DNA of 64,000 nt from Arthrobacter crystallopoietes (GTDB lineage: Bacteria > Actinomycetota > Actinomycetes > Actinomycetales > Micrococcaceae): assembly GCF_017603825.1 (NCBI RefSeq), contig NZ_CP072014.1, positions 3,782,001-3,846,000 of the forward strand. The letters are read 5' to 3'. A program made the translations under genes and the position numbers. Shown here piece after piece: positions 53,320-62,191 of the stretch. The stretch's first letter is position 1; each line of letters opens with the position of its first letter. Under the pieces are notes generated by a model. That model had not been told where the DNA came from, did no database searches, and saw only the letters and a list, made by a program, of their open reading frames with translations.

Positions 53320-53829
53320 TCAGCGGCGCAGCTCCGAACGGGCATCACTGGACACGGTGATCGGCACACCTGCCGGGATCAGAAAGTTCACGATGGGCGG
53401 ATGCACCACGGCGGAGAGGACCACATGGGCAGTGCGGCTCTCCGGCGAACCAGTGCCTGGGTTGATGGACAGACCGTCGAACCGGCCCGCTGCACCGGTA
53501 TCCGCAAGGTAGCGTTGAACGGTGCTGTGGACGGCACCGTCGCTCAAGGTTGGAACGGGAGCACCGGCAGAGCCCTGGACATCAGCAAGCGCAAAAGTGT
53601 CCGCTGCGGCCAACGAGGCACCGTCCGCCACCGAGAGCAACTTCTTGCGCTCTACGTACACGGCAGACGCAGCCATGACCACGGTGAGTATCAGCAGGCT
53701 CAGCATCACAAACCCGATGATCAGGACCGCTACCTGGCCGTCATCGTCCCGCGCATTCCGCCCGTAGCCGCCGAGGCCCGCCGGGGTGCGGCACCCGATG
53801 AAGCGCCTCCTGGCTCCGGGCGGATTCAT
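53320..53829 (-). CDS. TadG-like pilus protein
   Basis: The 169-residue protein has an N-terminal membrane segment (about 35-60, GQVAVLIIGFVMLSLLILTVVM) followed by AASAVYVERKKLLSVADGASLAAADTFA, the pattern of TadG/TadE-like (TadE_N, Flp pilus assembly TadG) minor pilins. The remainder is predicted outside the cell. It probably takes part in the Tad/Flp pilus tip or base. Its ATG overlaps the upstream gene by 4 nt. Confidence 0.8.
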   Translation of the reverse strand: MNPPGARRRFIGCRTPAGLGGYGRNARDDDGQVAVLIIGFVMLSLLILTVVMAASAVYVERKKLLSVADGASLAAADTFALADVQGSAGAPVPTLSDGAVHSTVQRYLADTGAAGRFDGLSINPGTGSPESRTAHVVLSAVVHPPIVNFLIPAGVPITVSSDARSELRR

Positions 53830-54320
53830 CCGTAACGCTCGACGATCTGGGTGGCGGTGGCGGTCACTGTGGCGAAGGACAGGTCCACCCCCGACATCAG
53901 CGGCAACGGCACCTCCAGGGAGACGTTGACGGTCACAGTTGAACCTGGTTCGAGACATGCGCCGCCACCGCAGCCGATAGCCATTCCGAGATCGCCTGGC
54001 CCAAAGCCGAAATCCTGTACGGAAAGCAGTGCTGCCTGTTCAGCCTGGCCATGAGCGGCCGCGGGTGTGTCTGCTGCGACAAAAACCTTTGCTGCATGGT
54101 CGGCGGCGCTGACGACGGCGAAAGAGCCGCCCTGAACCTGAGCCACCGCGATGACGAAGTAGACCACGGGTACGAGCAGCAGCGCGCCGAGGAAGACGAA
54201 CTCCACAAGAGCACTGCCCCGCTCCGCAGGATCGTAAGGACCTGCCCCCGCTGCCAAGCGCCGGCGAAGTTTGTCCCGCCACCCCGACAGCCGGCATTCG
54301 CTACCGCGACAATGCAGCAT
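53826..54320 (-). CDS. TadE-like pilus protein (second)
   Basis: The 164-residue protein has a basic N-terminus, then GSALVEFVFLGALLLVPVVYFVIAVAQVQGGSFAV (about 35-70), the TadE signature of a pseudopilin. An extracellular domain with two cysteines (GCGGGAC) follows. It may pack with the first TadE-like protein as a minor subunit. The ATG at 54320 has GGAGG 3-4 nt upstream and overlaps the previous gene by 20 nt. Confidence 0.82.
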   Translation of the reverse strand: MLHCRGSECRLSGWRDKLRRRLAAGAGPYDPAERGSALVEFVFLGALLLVPVVYFVIAVAQVQGGSFAVVSAADHAAKVFVAADTPAAAHGQAEQAALLSVQDFGFGPGDLGMAIGCGGGACLEPGSTVTVNVSLEVPLPLMSGVDLSFATVTATATQIVERYG

Positions 54321-54711
54321 GGCCCTCCACCTCCATTCCGCCCGCAGGACCAACCAGCCCGACTGCTGGCAACGGCGCGTTCACCGTCACACGAAGTGTC
54401 CTGATTCCCCCACGCTGGATCTCTTCCACCTGTACGTTCCTGGCATAGGCAGAGTTCAGGGAACCGGTGATCAGGGATACTGTGCGACCCCGGGCGTCTT
54501 CAGGCCCGCGGTCTGCCAAGGCACCGTAACGGGCCCCGGAACCGGCGGCATCGATCAAGGTGTTCCGCACATGCAGAACAAGGGCCAGCTGCATGATCGA
54601 GACGAAGATCAGCGTCAGCACACCGCCGACCAATACGAAGTCCACAACCGCTGAGCCACGTTCGCAGCGAAGACCGCCCGGAGCGCGCACCAGCGTTATC
54701 AAGCGGCGCAT
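54301..54711 (-). CDS. TadE-like pilus protein (first)
   Basis: The 136-residue protein has a basic leader and then GSAVVDFVLVGGVLTLIFVSIMQLALVLHVRNTL (about 17-50), the TadE membrane segment with the prepilin-like G-S-A-V-V-D motif (position +5 Asp where Glu is usual). The rest is extracellular. Its ATG lies within the stop of the 78-residue pilin-like gene upstream, so the two are coupled. Confidence 0.82.
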   Translation of the reverse strand: MRRLITLVRAPGGLRCERGSAVVDFVLVGGVLTLIFVSIMQLALVLHVRNTLIDAAGSGARYGALADRGPEDARGRTVSLITGSLNSAYARNVQVEEIQRGGIRTLRVTVNAPLPAVGLVGPAGGMEVEGHAALSR

Positions 54712-54712
54712 A

Positions 54713-54949
54713 TCAAGGCTGGCCGACGCGTCCCATGGCATCGTTGAAAAGGCCCTCGAGCGCGGGCTTGGCAATGGCGAGGATCCCGGCGACAAGCACG
54801 GCCGACATTAGTGTGATCATGACCCACCCGGGCACATCGCCACGCTCGGGGTCCTCGCCGGACACGACCGTGCGGAACCGACCGGCGAGCTGTGCCAGCA
54901 TGATCGACAGCAGTACAGCTGCTTTCAGAGTGAAGGAATACTTGTTCAT
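54713..54949 (-). CDS. Short Flp-pilin-like membrane protein
   Basis: The 78-residue protein has two hydrophobic parts (about 9-22 and 43-62, GWVMITLMSAVLVAGILAIA), the second placed as a pilin stem. It lies between tadC and the TadE-like genes, where actinobacterial tad operons carry a small pilin (often DUF4244). The usual glutamate after the cleavage glycine is not seen, so processing by a prepilin peptidase is doubtful. The call rests on position and size. Confidence 0.6.
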   Translation of the reverse strand: MNKYSFTLKAAVLLSIMLAQLAGRFRTVVSGEDPERGDVPGWVMITLMSAVLVAGILAIAKPALEGLFNDAMGRVGQP

Positions 54950-55001
54950 TTTCCGCCTTCTTTACCTTTGATCCGTTGTGAGATTCTCCTTGGTTGCACC
55001 T

Positions 55002-55943
55002 TCACCAACCCAGATTGATCAGGGCCAGCCCCGGATATACAGCGAACAGGACTGTGAGGGGCAAGACACCGAACACGAGTGGAACCATCATGGCGATTTC
55101 CTTTTTGCCCGCCGATTCCATGAGGCTGCGCTTGGCCATATCCCTGACGTCCTGTGCCTGTGCACGAAGCACATCCGCCAGCGGCGTACCTCTTTCCACT
55201 GCCACCGTGATGCCGTCAACGAACCGCACCAAGGCCTGCAGCCGGCTCCGGCGCGAAAAGTCCTGCAGCGCCGCCAGCAATGGAGTCCCCGACCGGGTAT
55301 CTGCCAGGACGGTAGCGAATTCGTCGGCAAGTTCGCCGTGGGCGCTGCGGCAGATTCGTTCGAGCGCACCAGTGGTGCTCTCCCCCGCGCTGACGGCCAA
55401 CGCCATCAGTTCCGCCAAACTGGGAAATTCGGCCAGCATCTTGGTTTCCCGGCGCTGTATCTGGACAGTCAGCATGTAATCGCGCAGCAGGAATCCGCCC
55501 GCGGCAAGGCCGATTGTGAGAACGATGCCCGTGATGGGATCCAGCCCTCCCCCTGCCGCTGACACCAGGGCCAGCAGAATTCCGACGGCTAGTCCCAGGA
55601 CCGCCCACAAGAGTTGTTCCGCCCTGAAGTCGACGGCCGTCTGGCGGCGCCCGGCCTGCGCCAGACGCTTGGATAACACGGTCATCCCCAAGTTGAATCT
55701 GCCCAGCCAGGAAACGGCGTCGAGAAGGACCGGCCGGATAATGCGTTCCAACGGGCCGAACGGGGTCACGTTGACAGGTCCTGCAGTCAGCAGCCTGGAC
55801 TGGACGTCCACCGATTTCAGCTGAGGTGCGATCCTGTCGACGAACCGTGTCCTGCGCATAAATGGTAGCCGCGCCAGGACCAGCCACAAGCCGGCGCCCA
55901 GGCCTGTCCCCGCGAGGACGCCCATGGTCATTAACTGCGTCAT
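55002..55943 (-). CDS. tadC: Tad pilus inner-membrane protein TadC
   Basis: The 313-residue protein belongs to the type II secretion F (T2SSF) family: membrane segments near the N-terminus, in the middle (ALVSAAGGGLDPITGIVLTIGLAAGGFLL) and at the end (IAMMVPLVFGVLPLTVLFAVYPGLALI). It forms the membrane platform of the Tad secretion system with TadB. The ATG at 55943 overlaps the tadB stop by 4 nt. Confidence 0.88.
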   Translation of the reverse strand: MTQLMTMGVLAGTGLGAGLWLVLARLPFMRRTRFVDRIAPQLKSVDVQSRLLTAGPVNVTPFGPLERIIRPVLLDAVSWLGRFNLGMTVLSKRLAQAGRRQTAVDFRAEQLLWAVLGLAVGILLALVSAAGGGLDPITGIVLTIGLAAGGFLLRDYMLTVQIQRRETKMLAEFPSLAELMALAVSAGESTTGALERICRSAHGELADEFATVLADTRSGTPLLAALQDFSRRSRLQALVRFVDGITVAVERGTPLADVLRAQAQDVRDMAKRSLMESAGKKEIAMMVPLVFGVLPLTVLFAVYPGLALINLGW

Positions 55944-56803
55944 TTCATCACCCGTTCGTCTTCGGGTAAGGCACCGATGCGAAGCATCAGCCGGTAACAA
56001 ACCAAAGACACGACCAGACCGCCGAGCAGTACCATGGCCCCCGTCGTCGAGTTATAGGCGGTAACAGCCTCGGGCCGCGTAGCCAGCAGCATCAGGATGA
56101 TCCATGGTGCGGCAACTGCCAACCTCGCGGCGCTGACTGTCCATGATTGGCGGGCCTCCAGCTCGCTTCTGGTGCGCGCGCTGTCGCGAAGAAAATCCGC
56201 CAGGGTACCCAGCAGCCTGCCCAGGTCGGAGCCGCCCACCTCCCTTGTCATTCTGAGTGCTTCGATGATCCGGTCTGCGACTGGATCCGCGAGCCGATCC
56301 TTCAGCCGCTCCAACGACTGGTCGAAGCGCCCTCCGGCCCGGTAATCTGCCCCGAATTCGACGAACGCCGGACGCAGCTCCACCGGTCCCCGGATCCCCA
56401 GCTGTACCAGAGCCTCCGGCAACGAGAGGCCGGCACGAATGGCGGAACGAAGGTGGTCGACTACGTCCGGCCAGATTTCGCGCATCGCCGCCACACGGCG
56501 TCTCGCGCGCCACCGCACCAGCACCAACGGCAGCCATCCGCCAAAGAGCGCGAAACAGCTCGCGATCGGAGGAGATTGCGTAATCACCCAAATCAGCAAG
56601 AAGGTAAACACGGCTGTTCCGGTACAACTGGCAATAAGGCCGTGGACAGAAACTTTCTCAATACCCGATTGATTGATGACCTCCTGCAAGCGGGTGAACC
56701 GTGGGTTGCGGGGGCTCTTGGGAGGCGGTTCCGGCAACTCCCAGCAGGACCACCAGATCAGGAACAATCCGAACCCGCCGACTAGGCCGGTGGCAGCAGT
56801 CAT
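55940..56803 (-). CDS. tadB: Tad pilus inner-membrane protein TadB
   Basis: This 287-residue T2SSF-family protein has an N-terminal membrane segment, a pair near residues 50-90, and two at the C-terminus, with a cytoplasmic helix block (REIWPDVVDHLRSAIRAGLSLPEAL) typical of TadB. It joins TadC around the ATPase TadA. The ATG overlaps the tadA stop by 4 nt. Confidence 0.88.
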   Translation of the reverse strand: MTAATGLVGGFGLFLIWWSCWELPEPPPKSPRNPRFTRLQEVINQSGIEKVSVHGLIASCTGTAVFTFLLIWVITQSPPIASCFALFGGWLPLVLVRWRARRRVAAMREIWPDVVDHLRSAIRAGLSLPEALVQLGIRGPVELRPAFVEFGADYRAGGRFDQSLERLKDRLADPVADRIIEALRMTREVGGSDLGRLLGTLADFLRDSARTRSELEARQSWTVSAARLAVAAPWIILMLLATRPEAVTAYNSTTGAMVLLGGLVVSLVCYRLMLRIGALPEDERVMK

Positions 56804-58026
56804 GACATGCCACCGAGCAACTGCATGACGTTGTACCCGGCACGGGCGAGTTTGTCCTCTCCCGGGCTGGCCGAACCGCTGGCCAGCAGATCTCCGTCCT
56901 GCCGGCTGAAAAGAGTTGATGTCTCGATAATGCCGTTCTCGACTCGGCGACCGAGCGAGACTATTTCGGCAACCTGCCGGTGGCCGGAGGCACTGCGTGT
57001 ACAGTGCACGACCAAATCAATGCAGGAAGCCACCGTCGGCAGGACGAAGGCACTGGAGATATTCTCGCCAGCTAACAGGGGCAGTGTGCAAACCTTCGTG
57101 ATGGCGTCATGGGCACTATTCGCATGGATGGTGCACATCCCTGGCATGCCGCTATTCAGGGCAATGAGCATGTCCAGGCTTTCGGCTTCCCGGACTTCCC
57201 CCACGATCAGGCGGTCCGGCCGCATACGCAGAGCTTCCTTGACCAAGCGCCGCAGGGGGATTTCGCCCCCGCCCTCCAGATTCGGCTGGCGGCATTGCAG
57301 GCCGACCACGTCGCGTAAGGGCAGCTGAAGCTCGAAAATTTCCTCGACCGTCACCACGCGCTCGCGGCTGCCGATGCTTGCCGCAAGGCAATTGAGCATC
57401 GTCGTCTTACCCGCCTGCGTTGCCCCGGAAACCAGGATGTTAAGCCCGCTGGCTACCGCGGCTGAGAGGAACCGGGCCGCCTCCGGCGAGAGCGACCCCA
57501 GTTCCACCAAATGGTCCAGTTTCGACGCTCGGGCAATGAACTTACGGATGTTGACGGCCCAGTGCCGTTTGGTGATATCAGGAATGACCACGTGCAGACG
57601 CGAGCCATCGGGCAAGGCCGCGTCAACGAATGGCGACGACAAGTCAAGCCGCCGGCCCGAGGACTTGAGCATCCTTTCCACCAGGTCCCGTACCTGCTGC
57701 TGGCTCAGCGTGACCGAAGTCAGCTCGGATTCCCCGCCGCGCGCAACGTACACCTCGGCCGGGGAGTTGATCCATATTTCCTCAACCGAGGGATCATCCA
57801 GCAAGGGCTGCAGTGCGCCGAACCCTGCGACCGCATCAAAGACGTACTTCCTGGCAAAGTCAAGGTGCCCTAGCGGCGGCAGCGTCCCCAGCAGGGACCG
57901 CTCGTCATAATCATTGACCGCGGCCTCCACCAGGCGGCGCACTTCCCCGCCCTGGTGTGCCGGGTCGATGCCCCTGCGGCGGATGAGCTCACGCACCTCA
58001 TCTTCGACAATGCGGATAGCGTCCAT
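56800..58026 (-). CDS. tadA: Tad pilus secretion ATPase TadA (CpaF family)
   Basis: The 408-residue type II/IV secretion ATPase has an N-terminal domain, Walker A SGATQAGKTT (near residue 190), an Asp box, Walker B RLIVGEVREAESLDML and the His box MCTIHANSAHDA. It powers pilin export and assembly. The ATG at 58026 with GGGGGA 6 nt upstream gives the standard length. First gene of the tad operon; the 158-nt divergent interval before the ABC exporter has no gene. Confidence 0.93.
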   Translation of the reverse strand: MDAIRIVEDEVRELIRRRGIDPAHQGGEVRRLVEAAVNDYDERSLLGTLPPLGHLDFARKYVFDAVAGFGALQPLLDDPSVEEIWINSPAEVYVARGGESELTSVTLSQQQVRDLVERMLKSSGRRLDLSSPFVDAALPDGSRLHVVIPDITKRHWAVNIRKFIARASKLDHLVELGSLSPEAARFLSAAVASGLNILVSGATQAGKTTMLNCLAASIGSRERVVTVEEIFELQLPLRDVVGLQCRQPNLEGGGEIPLRRLVKEALRMRPDRLIVGEVREAESLDMLIALNSGMPGMCTIHANSAHDAITKVCTLPLLAGENISSAFVLPTVASCIDLVVHCTRSASGHRQVAEIVSLGRRVENGIIETSTLFSRQDGDLLASGSASPGEDKLARAGYNVMQLLGGMS

Positions 58027-58184
58027 GCGTATCCCCCTGGCGCGCAGCGCCGTCCTGACGCCGGAACTTTTGAGACTGTTTCCGCCGTCGGTGTACGTTT
58101 TCTCTCCCGAGAGTAGGTGAAACGTTTGCAGCAAGCTAGGTCTGTGACGCGGCTTGTGGATAAACAACTAGTCTTAGTGCCAGT

Positions 58185-60008
58185 ATGAATAGCATTTTGA
58201 AGGTCCTTGGGCCGTTGTTGAAAACGCTGCCCGAAGGCAGCCGCCGATTCCTGACCGGTTACGCCGCTGCTTCCGCAGCCCTGGCGCTGCTTGACATCGT
58301 GGCTCTGGGGCTGGTGGCCGCGCTGCTCCCGGGGCTGGTCAGCGGGCAGCCGATGGTGTGGCCGGTTCTGGGCGACATCACGGAAAAGGGCCTGGTCCTG
58401 CCGCTGCTGATCTTTATCTGCCTGCTGATTGTCCTCAAGGGCATCCTCGCGGTGATGCTGCTGCGATTCGCCACCAAACGCTTCGCCCGCCACGAGGTCG
58501 CCATCGGGGACCGGCTGTTCGCGGCCTATCTTGCCTCTCCATGGGAGAAGCGGCTGGGCCGCAACTCCGCTGAGATTGTCCGGTCCGTTGACGTGGGCGT
58601 GGGCATCACGGTTTCGGGTGTGTTGATGCCGGCGATGACCCTCTTCGGCGAGCTGGGCACGATGGTGGCGGTCGTCGTCGTACTTTTCATTGCCCAGCCG
58701 CTGATCGCCATTGTCACCATGCTGTATCTGGGTCTGGTGGCGCTGCTGCTGGCCAAGGTGATATCGCCGCGGGCGGTGGCGATCGGACGCCAGAACCGCG
58801 AGTGGTCCAACCGGACAGCCAAAACACTCTACGAGGCGCTGGGTGCACTGAAGGAAATCACCCTTGCGGACCGCGGACCGGAGGTGCAGGAGCAGGTCCA
58901 CGGCACCCGGACCAAGTCGGCTCTGGCCCGGGCCGGCGCCATCCAGATATCGCAGATTCCCCGCTATGTTTTGGAAACCGCTCTGGTGGTCGGGTTCGCC
59001 CTGGTCGGCGGTGTTGGCCTGCTTGTCGGCGGCCCCGCCGGCGCCGTGAGCGCCATCGGGCTGTTCGCCATCGCGGGATTCCGGTTGATCCCTTCGCTGA
59101 CCCGGATGCAGGCAGTGCAGTCCTCGGTCAACACCAGCGCCTCCTTTGCCCGCCAGGTCGTCGAAGACATCCGCGAAGGCGACGAGGAAATGGCGCGACA
59201 GAGCAAAGAACGGCCGCAGCACGACCTTGCCGATGCACCGGCGGATATTGTGCTCAACGATGTCTCTTTCAGCTATCCGGGTGCCCAAGCTCCTGCGCTG
59301 GACCGGATCAGCATCCGGATTCCAGCCGGCAGCCATGTGGCCTTTGTGGGGTCTTCCGGTGCCGGAAAATCCACCATGGTGGATATTCTGCTCGGGCTGC
59401 TGGAGCCGACCGCGGGCCACATCGAAGTGGGCGGCGAGCGGCTCGAATTCGTCCTGACTTCCTGGCGCAAGCGGATCGGCTATGTGCCGCAGGAAGTGTC
59501 CCTCTTCGATGCCTCCGTTGCCCAGAACGTAGCCCTGGCTTGGGACGAATCCAAAGTTGACCGGGAACGGGTGGAAACGGCGCTGCGCCGGGCACAGCTC
59601 CTTGACACGTTGCTGGCCCGCGACGGCGGCATCGATGCCGTGGTCGGCGAGCGCGGCATGGCCCTTTCCGGGGGCCAGCGGCAGCGGCTAGGCATCGCCC
59701 GGGCGCTTTACGACAACCCGCAGGTGCTCGTGATGGATGAGGCCACGTCGGCGCTGGACACGGCCACGGAGGCCGCGGTGACCAAGGCGATCAACGAACT
59801 CCACGGCAACGTCACGGTCATCACGGTGGCCCATCGCCTCGCCACCATCCGCCACGCCGATATCGTTTTCTTCATGCGCGACGGCGAAGTGGCCGCCTAC
59901 GGAACCTTTGACGACGTCGTCGCCCGGGTCCCGGATTTCGCCGAGCAGGCGGCACTGGCTGGCCTCACACCGCAGGAAGTGGCGGCCGACGAGCGTTCGG
60001 AGGCCTAG
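58185..60008 (+). CDS. ABC exporter, fused membrane and ATPase domains (PglK-like)
   Basis: The 607-residue half transporter has a six-segment membrane domain (about 20-320) and an ATPase (about 345-590): Walker A GSSGAGKST, Q-loop YVPQEVSLFD, signature LSGGQRQRLGIARA, Walker B VLVMDEATSALD and switch His in VAHRLATI. The N-terminal pattern (ALALLDIVALGLVAALLPGL) resembles PglK/Wzk-type flippases of lipid-linked glycans. Its position facing a glycosyltransferase cluster supports a glycan role (inference). It overlaps the end of the convergent glycosyltransferase by 3 nt. Confidence 0.85.
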   Translation: MNSILKVLGPLLKTLPEGSRRFLTGYAAASAALALLDIVALGLVAALLPGLVSGQPMVWPVLGDITEKGLVLPLLIFICLLIVLKGILAVMLLRFATKRFARHEVAIGDRLFAAYLASPWEKRLGRNSAEIVRSVDVGVGITVSGVLMPAMTLFGELGTMVAVVVVLFIAQPLIAIVTMLYLGLVALLLAKVISPRAVAIGRQNREWSNRTAKTLYEALGALKEITLADRGPEVQEQVHGTRTKSALARAGAIQISQIPRYVLETALVVGFALVGGVGLLVGGPAGAVSAIGLFAIAGFRLIPSLTRMQAVQSSVNTSASFARQVVEDIREGDEEMARQSKERPQHDLADAPADIVLNDVSFSYPGAQAPALDRISIRIPAGSHVAFVGSSGAGKSTMVDILLGLLEPTAGHIEVGGERLEFVLTSWRKRIGYVPQEVSLFDASVAQNVALAWDESKVDRERVETALRRAQLLDTLLARDGGIDAVVGERGMALSGGQRQRLGIARALYDNPQVLVMDEATSALDTATEAAVTKAINELHGNVTVITVAHRLATIRHADIVFFMRDGEVAAYGTFDDVVARVPDFAEQAALAGLTPQEVAADERSEA

Positions 60009-61048
60009 CGGCCGGCCATAACTTCGCGGTACACCCCGACGAGTTGCCGCACTGATTGTTCGGGTGAGTGGTTCGTGTTGATCCAGCCCCGGCCATCGAG
60101 CGCACGGGAGACCGCGGGCGGGTCCGCGAGCGCGGCCAGCACCTGCGCGGCGAGGCCATCGATGGTGTCGGCCTGGAGCACGGGAGACGGTGTCGGATAG
60201 TAGCCGGCGCCGAGTTGCATGACCACCGGGGCACCGATGGCTATGGCTTGCAGTTCGCTCATTGCCAGGATTCCTGCGCTCTGGCCGACCACTACGTGCG
60301 CGCCGGCCAGCCAGCGCAGGTAGTCCGGTTTGGCCATTTTCGGCATCAGCTGAACGCCCAGAGCGGCAGCCCGGCCTGCCTCGGCGCCCCAATCCAGTCC
60401 CATAACTTCCGTTCCGGGTCCGACGGCGGCCAGCAGTGAGCGCGCGAGTTCCAGTTGCGCTTGGCCTCCTTTGGAACCGTCCCAACGCGAGGCGAAAATG
60501 ACGCGCGGCCGGTCTACCGGTGCCCAATCCGGAAGTTCCTCCACATCCACCGGATTCGGCAAGTAACGGGACCCGGGATGCGCAGCCTGGGCGTGCTCGG
60601 CCAGATCGGGCGTGGAGTACAGGACGGCGGCGGCGTTGTCCGCGCCCCACTGGATAGCGGGTCTGCGGGCCGGATCATAATACTGAGTGCGGATGTCGGT
60701 GCCGTGGAAGTGCAGCACAAAGGGCTTGTACGGCCGGGAGCGCACCACGCCTATACGGGAGCCGGAGTGGACATGGAGCAGATCGGCGCGCAGAATCCCC
60801 GCCGCCCGGCCCGCTTGCCAGGAAAGGCCTGCCAGCAACCCCCTGGTTTTTCCTGCTGCGCCGACGGGGACGCCGGAATCCGCGGGCGGCGTGCGGTTGA
60901 ACTGCCGCCAGGGATGTCCGTACTTCCTGCCGTATTTGACCAGAGTGCGGCCGACGTCGGCGGCATCGTACAGATGCAGGACCTTCGGGTCTGCCTCCGT
61001 AACGGGTCCGGGAGCCTCGGCGCGGGGAACTGTCCTTGAATCCGGCAT
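60005..61048 (-). CDS. Glycosyltransferase (GT4-like)
   Basis: The 347-residue protein has the two-lobe GT-B layout: LLHVHSGSRIGVV and FVLHFHGTDIR in the N-terminal lobe and IFASRWDGSKGGQAQLELARSLL, then a donor-site region (GQSAGILAMSELQAIAIGAPVV), in the C-terminal lobe. This resembles GT4 enzymes that add a sugar to a glycan chain. Donor and acceptor are unknown. It starts 3 nt after the neighbouring transferase stop. Confidence 0.82.
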   Translation of the reverse strand: MPDSRTVPRAEAPGPVTEADPKVLHLYDAADVGRTLVKYGRKYGHPWRQFNRTPPADSGVPVGAAGKTRGLLAGLSWQAGRAAGILRADLLHVHSGSRIGVVRSRPYKPFVLHFHGTDIRTQYYDPARRPAIQWGADNAAAVLYSTPDLAEHAQAAHPGSRYLPNPVDVEELPDWAPVDRPRVIFASRWDGSKGGQAQLELARSLLAAVGPGTEVMGLDWGAEAGRAAALGVQLMPKMAKPDYLRWLAGAHVVVGQSAGILAMSELQAIAIGAPVVMQLGAGYYPTPSPVLQADTIDGLAAQVLAALADPPAVSRALDGRGWINTNHSPEQSVRQLVGVYREVMAGR

Positions 61049-61051
61049 TTA

Positions 61052-62191
61052 TCAGACTTCCGTCGTTTCCAGGAGGGCGGCGATCGCCCTTTCCCAGGCC
61101 CTGTTCTGGTGCTCGGAGGACAATTCATCGGCGGCCTTGTCCGCGTTGGCCTTCCAGTGGTCGATCTGTTCACGGGTCAGCGACTGCAGCACCGCACGCA
61201 GTCCTTCCGCGGTGAAGTCCTCGGTCACCGCGCCGAGGCCGTGCCGTTCGAGCAGCGTCTGCATGGCCGGCGTTGGACCGATGATGAGGGCCGTCCGGGC
61301 TTGGACGGCCTCGAAGAACTTGTTCGGCAGGGCCTGGGCCAAATTGAAGTTGGTCGGCGGAATGACCGAGATGGACACGTCGTACTCGCTGATGGTCTTG
61401 ACGAGTTCGGTGTACGGCACCGGATCGCGAAACCGCACGTTGGGCAGCGGCTCGGCCTGGCTGCGCAACTGGTCCACATACTCCGGCTCGTTGGGCATAA
61501 CGATCAGGTCCAGTTCCAGATCCTCAGGCACCCCGTCCATCGCTGCGATGATGTCCTCGATCCGGCGGTAGCGCTGACCGGCCGAACTGTAGATGAGGCG
61601 GATTTTCTCCCCGGTCGGACGCGGTTTCAGCTCGGCGTACGGCGCCGCGTTGGTGACCACATCCACGTCGACCCCGAAGTCCTTCTGGTACTGCTCGGCG
61701 ATACCCTCGGAAACCGTGGTCACGGAGCTGACCGCGGGCAGGTACGTGCGGCATAGCCAGCGGACATAGGGGGCAACCAGCACACGCCATGCGGGTTTGT
61801 TGAAGTGCTCCTTCGGGGCGAATTCATGCAGGTCCGCGTGCACGCCGCGCACGGGTTCCAGGCTCAGCGCCAGGGGCACTGTGTTCGCATCGTTGGCCAG
61901 GACAGCATCGAAGTGCTGCCCGCGCAGCATTCGCGAAGCCTCCGCAACCGCGGCGATGTTCCAGTACACCTGGCGGTACCGCCGCGCGGCCAGCCGTTTC
62001 GGGTCCCGTGGCCAGCTCGGCAGCACCCGGTCCAGTTCGAAGTGTCCGGCCACGCCCTCCGGCGCCGGGCCAAAACCGCAGGTGAGAACCTGGTACTTGT
62101 CCCGGAACAGGTTGATCTGCTTCAGCACGCGCGGATCGTTGCGCAGGGGCGAGAGGGACAGGATCAGCAGTCTGCTGGCAGAGCGGTTCAT
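61052..62191 (-). CDS. Glycosyltransferase (GT4-like)
   Basis: The 379-residue GT-B enzyme begins SRLLILSLSPLRNDPRVLKQINLF, has ADLHEFAPKEHF and VTTVSEGIAEQYQKDFG in the N-lobe, and IRLIYSSAGQRYRRIEDIIAAM followed by FNLAQALPNKFFEAVQARTALIIG (donor-binding helix with Glu) in the C-lobe. It likely adds a sugar in the same surface-glycan pathway. The ATG overlaps the upstream GT2-like gene by 4 nt. Confidence 0.85.
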   Translation of the reverse strand: MNRSASRLLILSLSPLRNDPRVLKQINLFRDKYQVLTCGFGPAPEGVAGHFELDRVLPSWPRDPKRLAARRYRQVYWNIAAVAEASRMLRGQHFDAVLANDANTVPLALSLEPVRGVHADLHEFAPKEHFNKPAWRVLVAPYVRWLCRTYLPAVSSVTTVSEGIAEQYQKDFGVDVDVVTNAAPYAELKPRPTGEKIRLIYSSAGQRYRRIEDIIAAMDGVPEDLELDLIVMPNEPEYVDQLRSQAEPLPNVRFRDPVPYTELVKTISEYDVSISVIPPTNFNLAQALPNKFFEAVQARTALIIGPTPAMQTLLERHGLGAVTEDFTAEGLRAVLQSLTREQIDHWKANADKAADELSSEHQNRAWERAIAALLETTEV

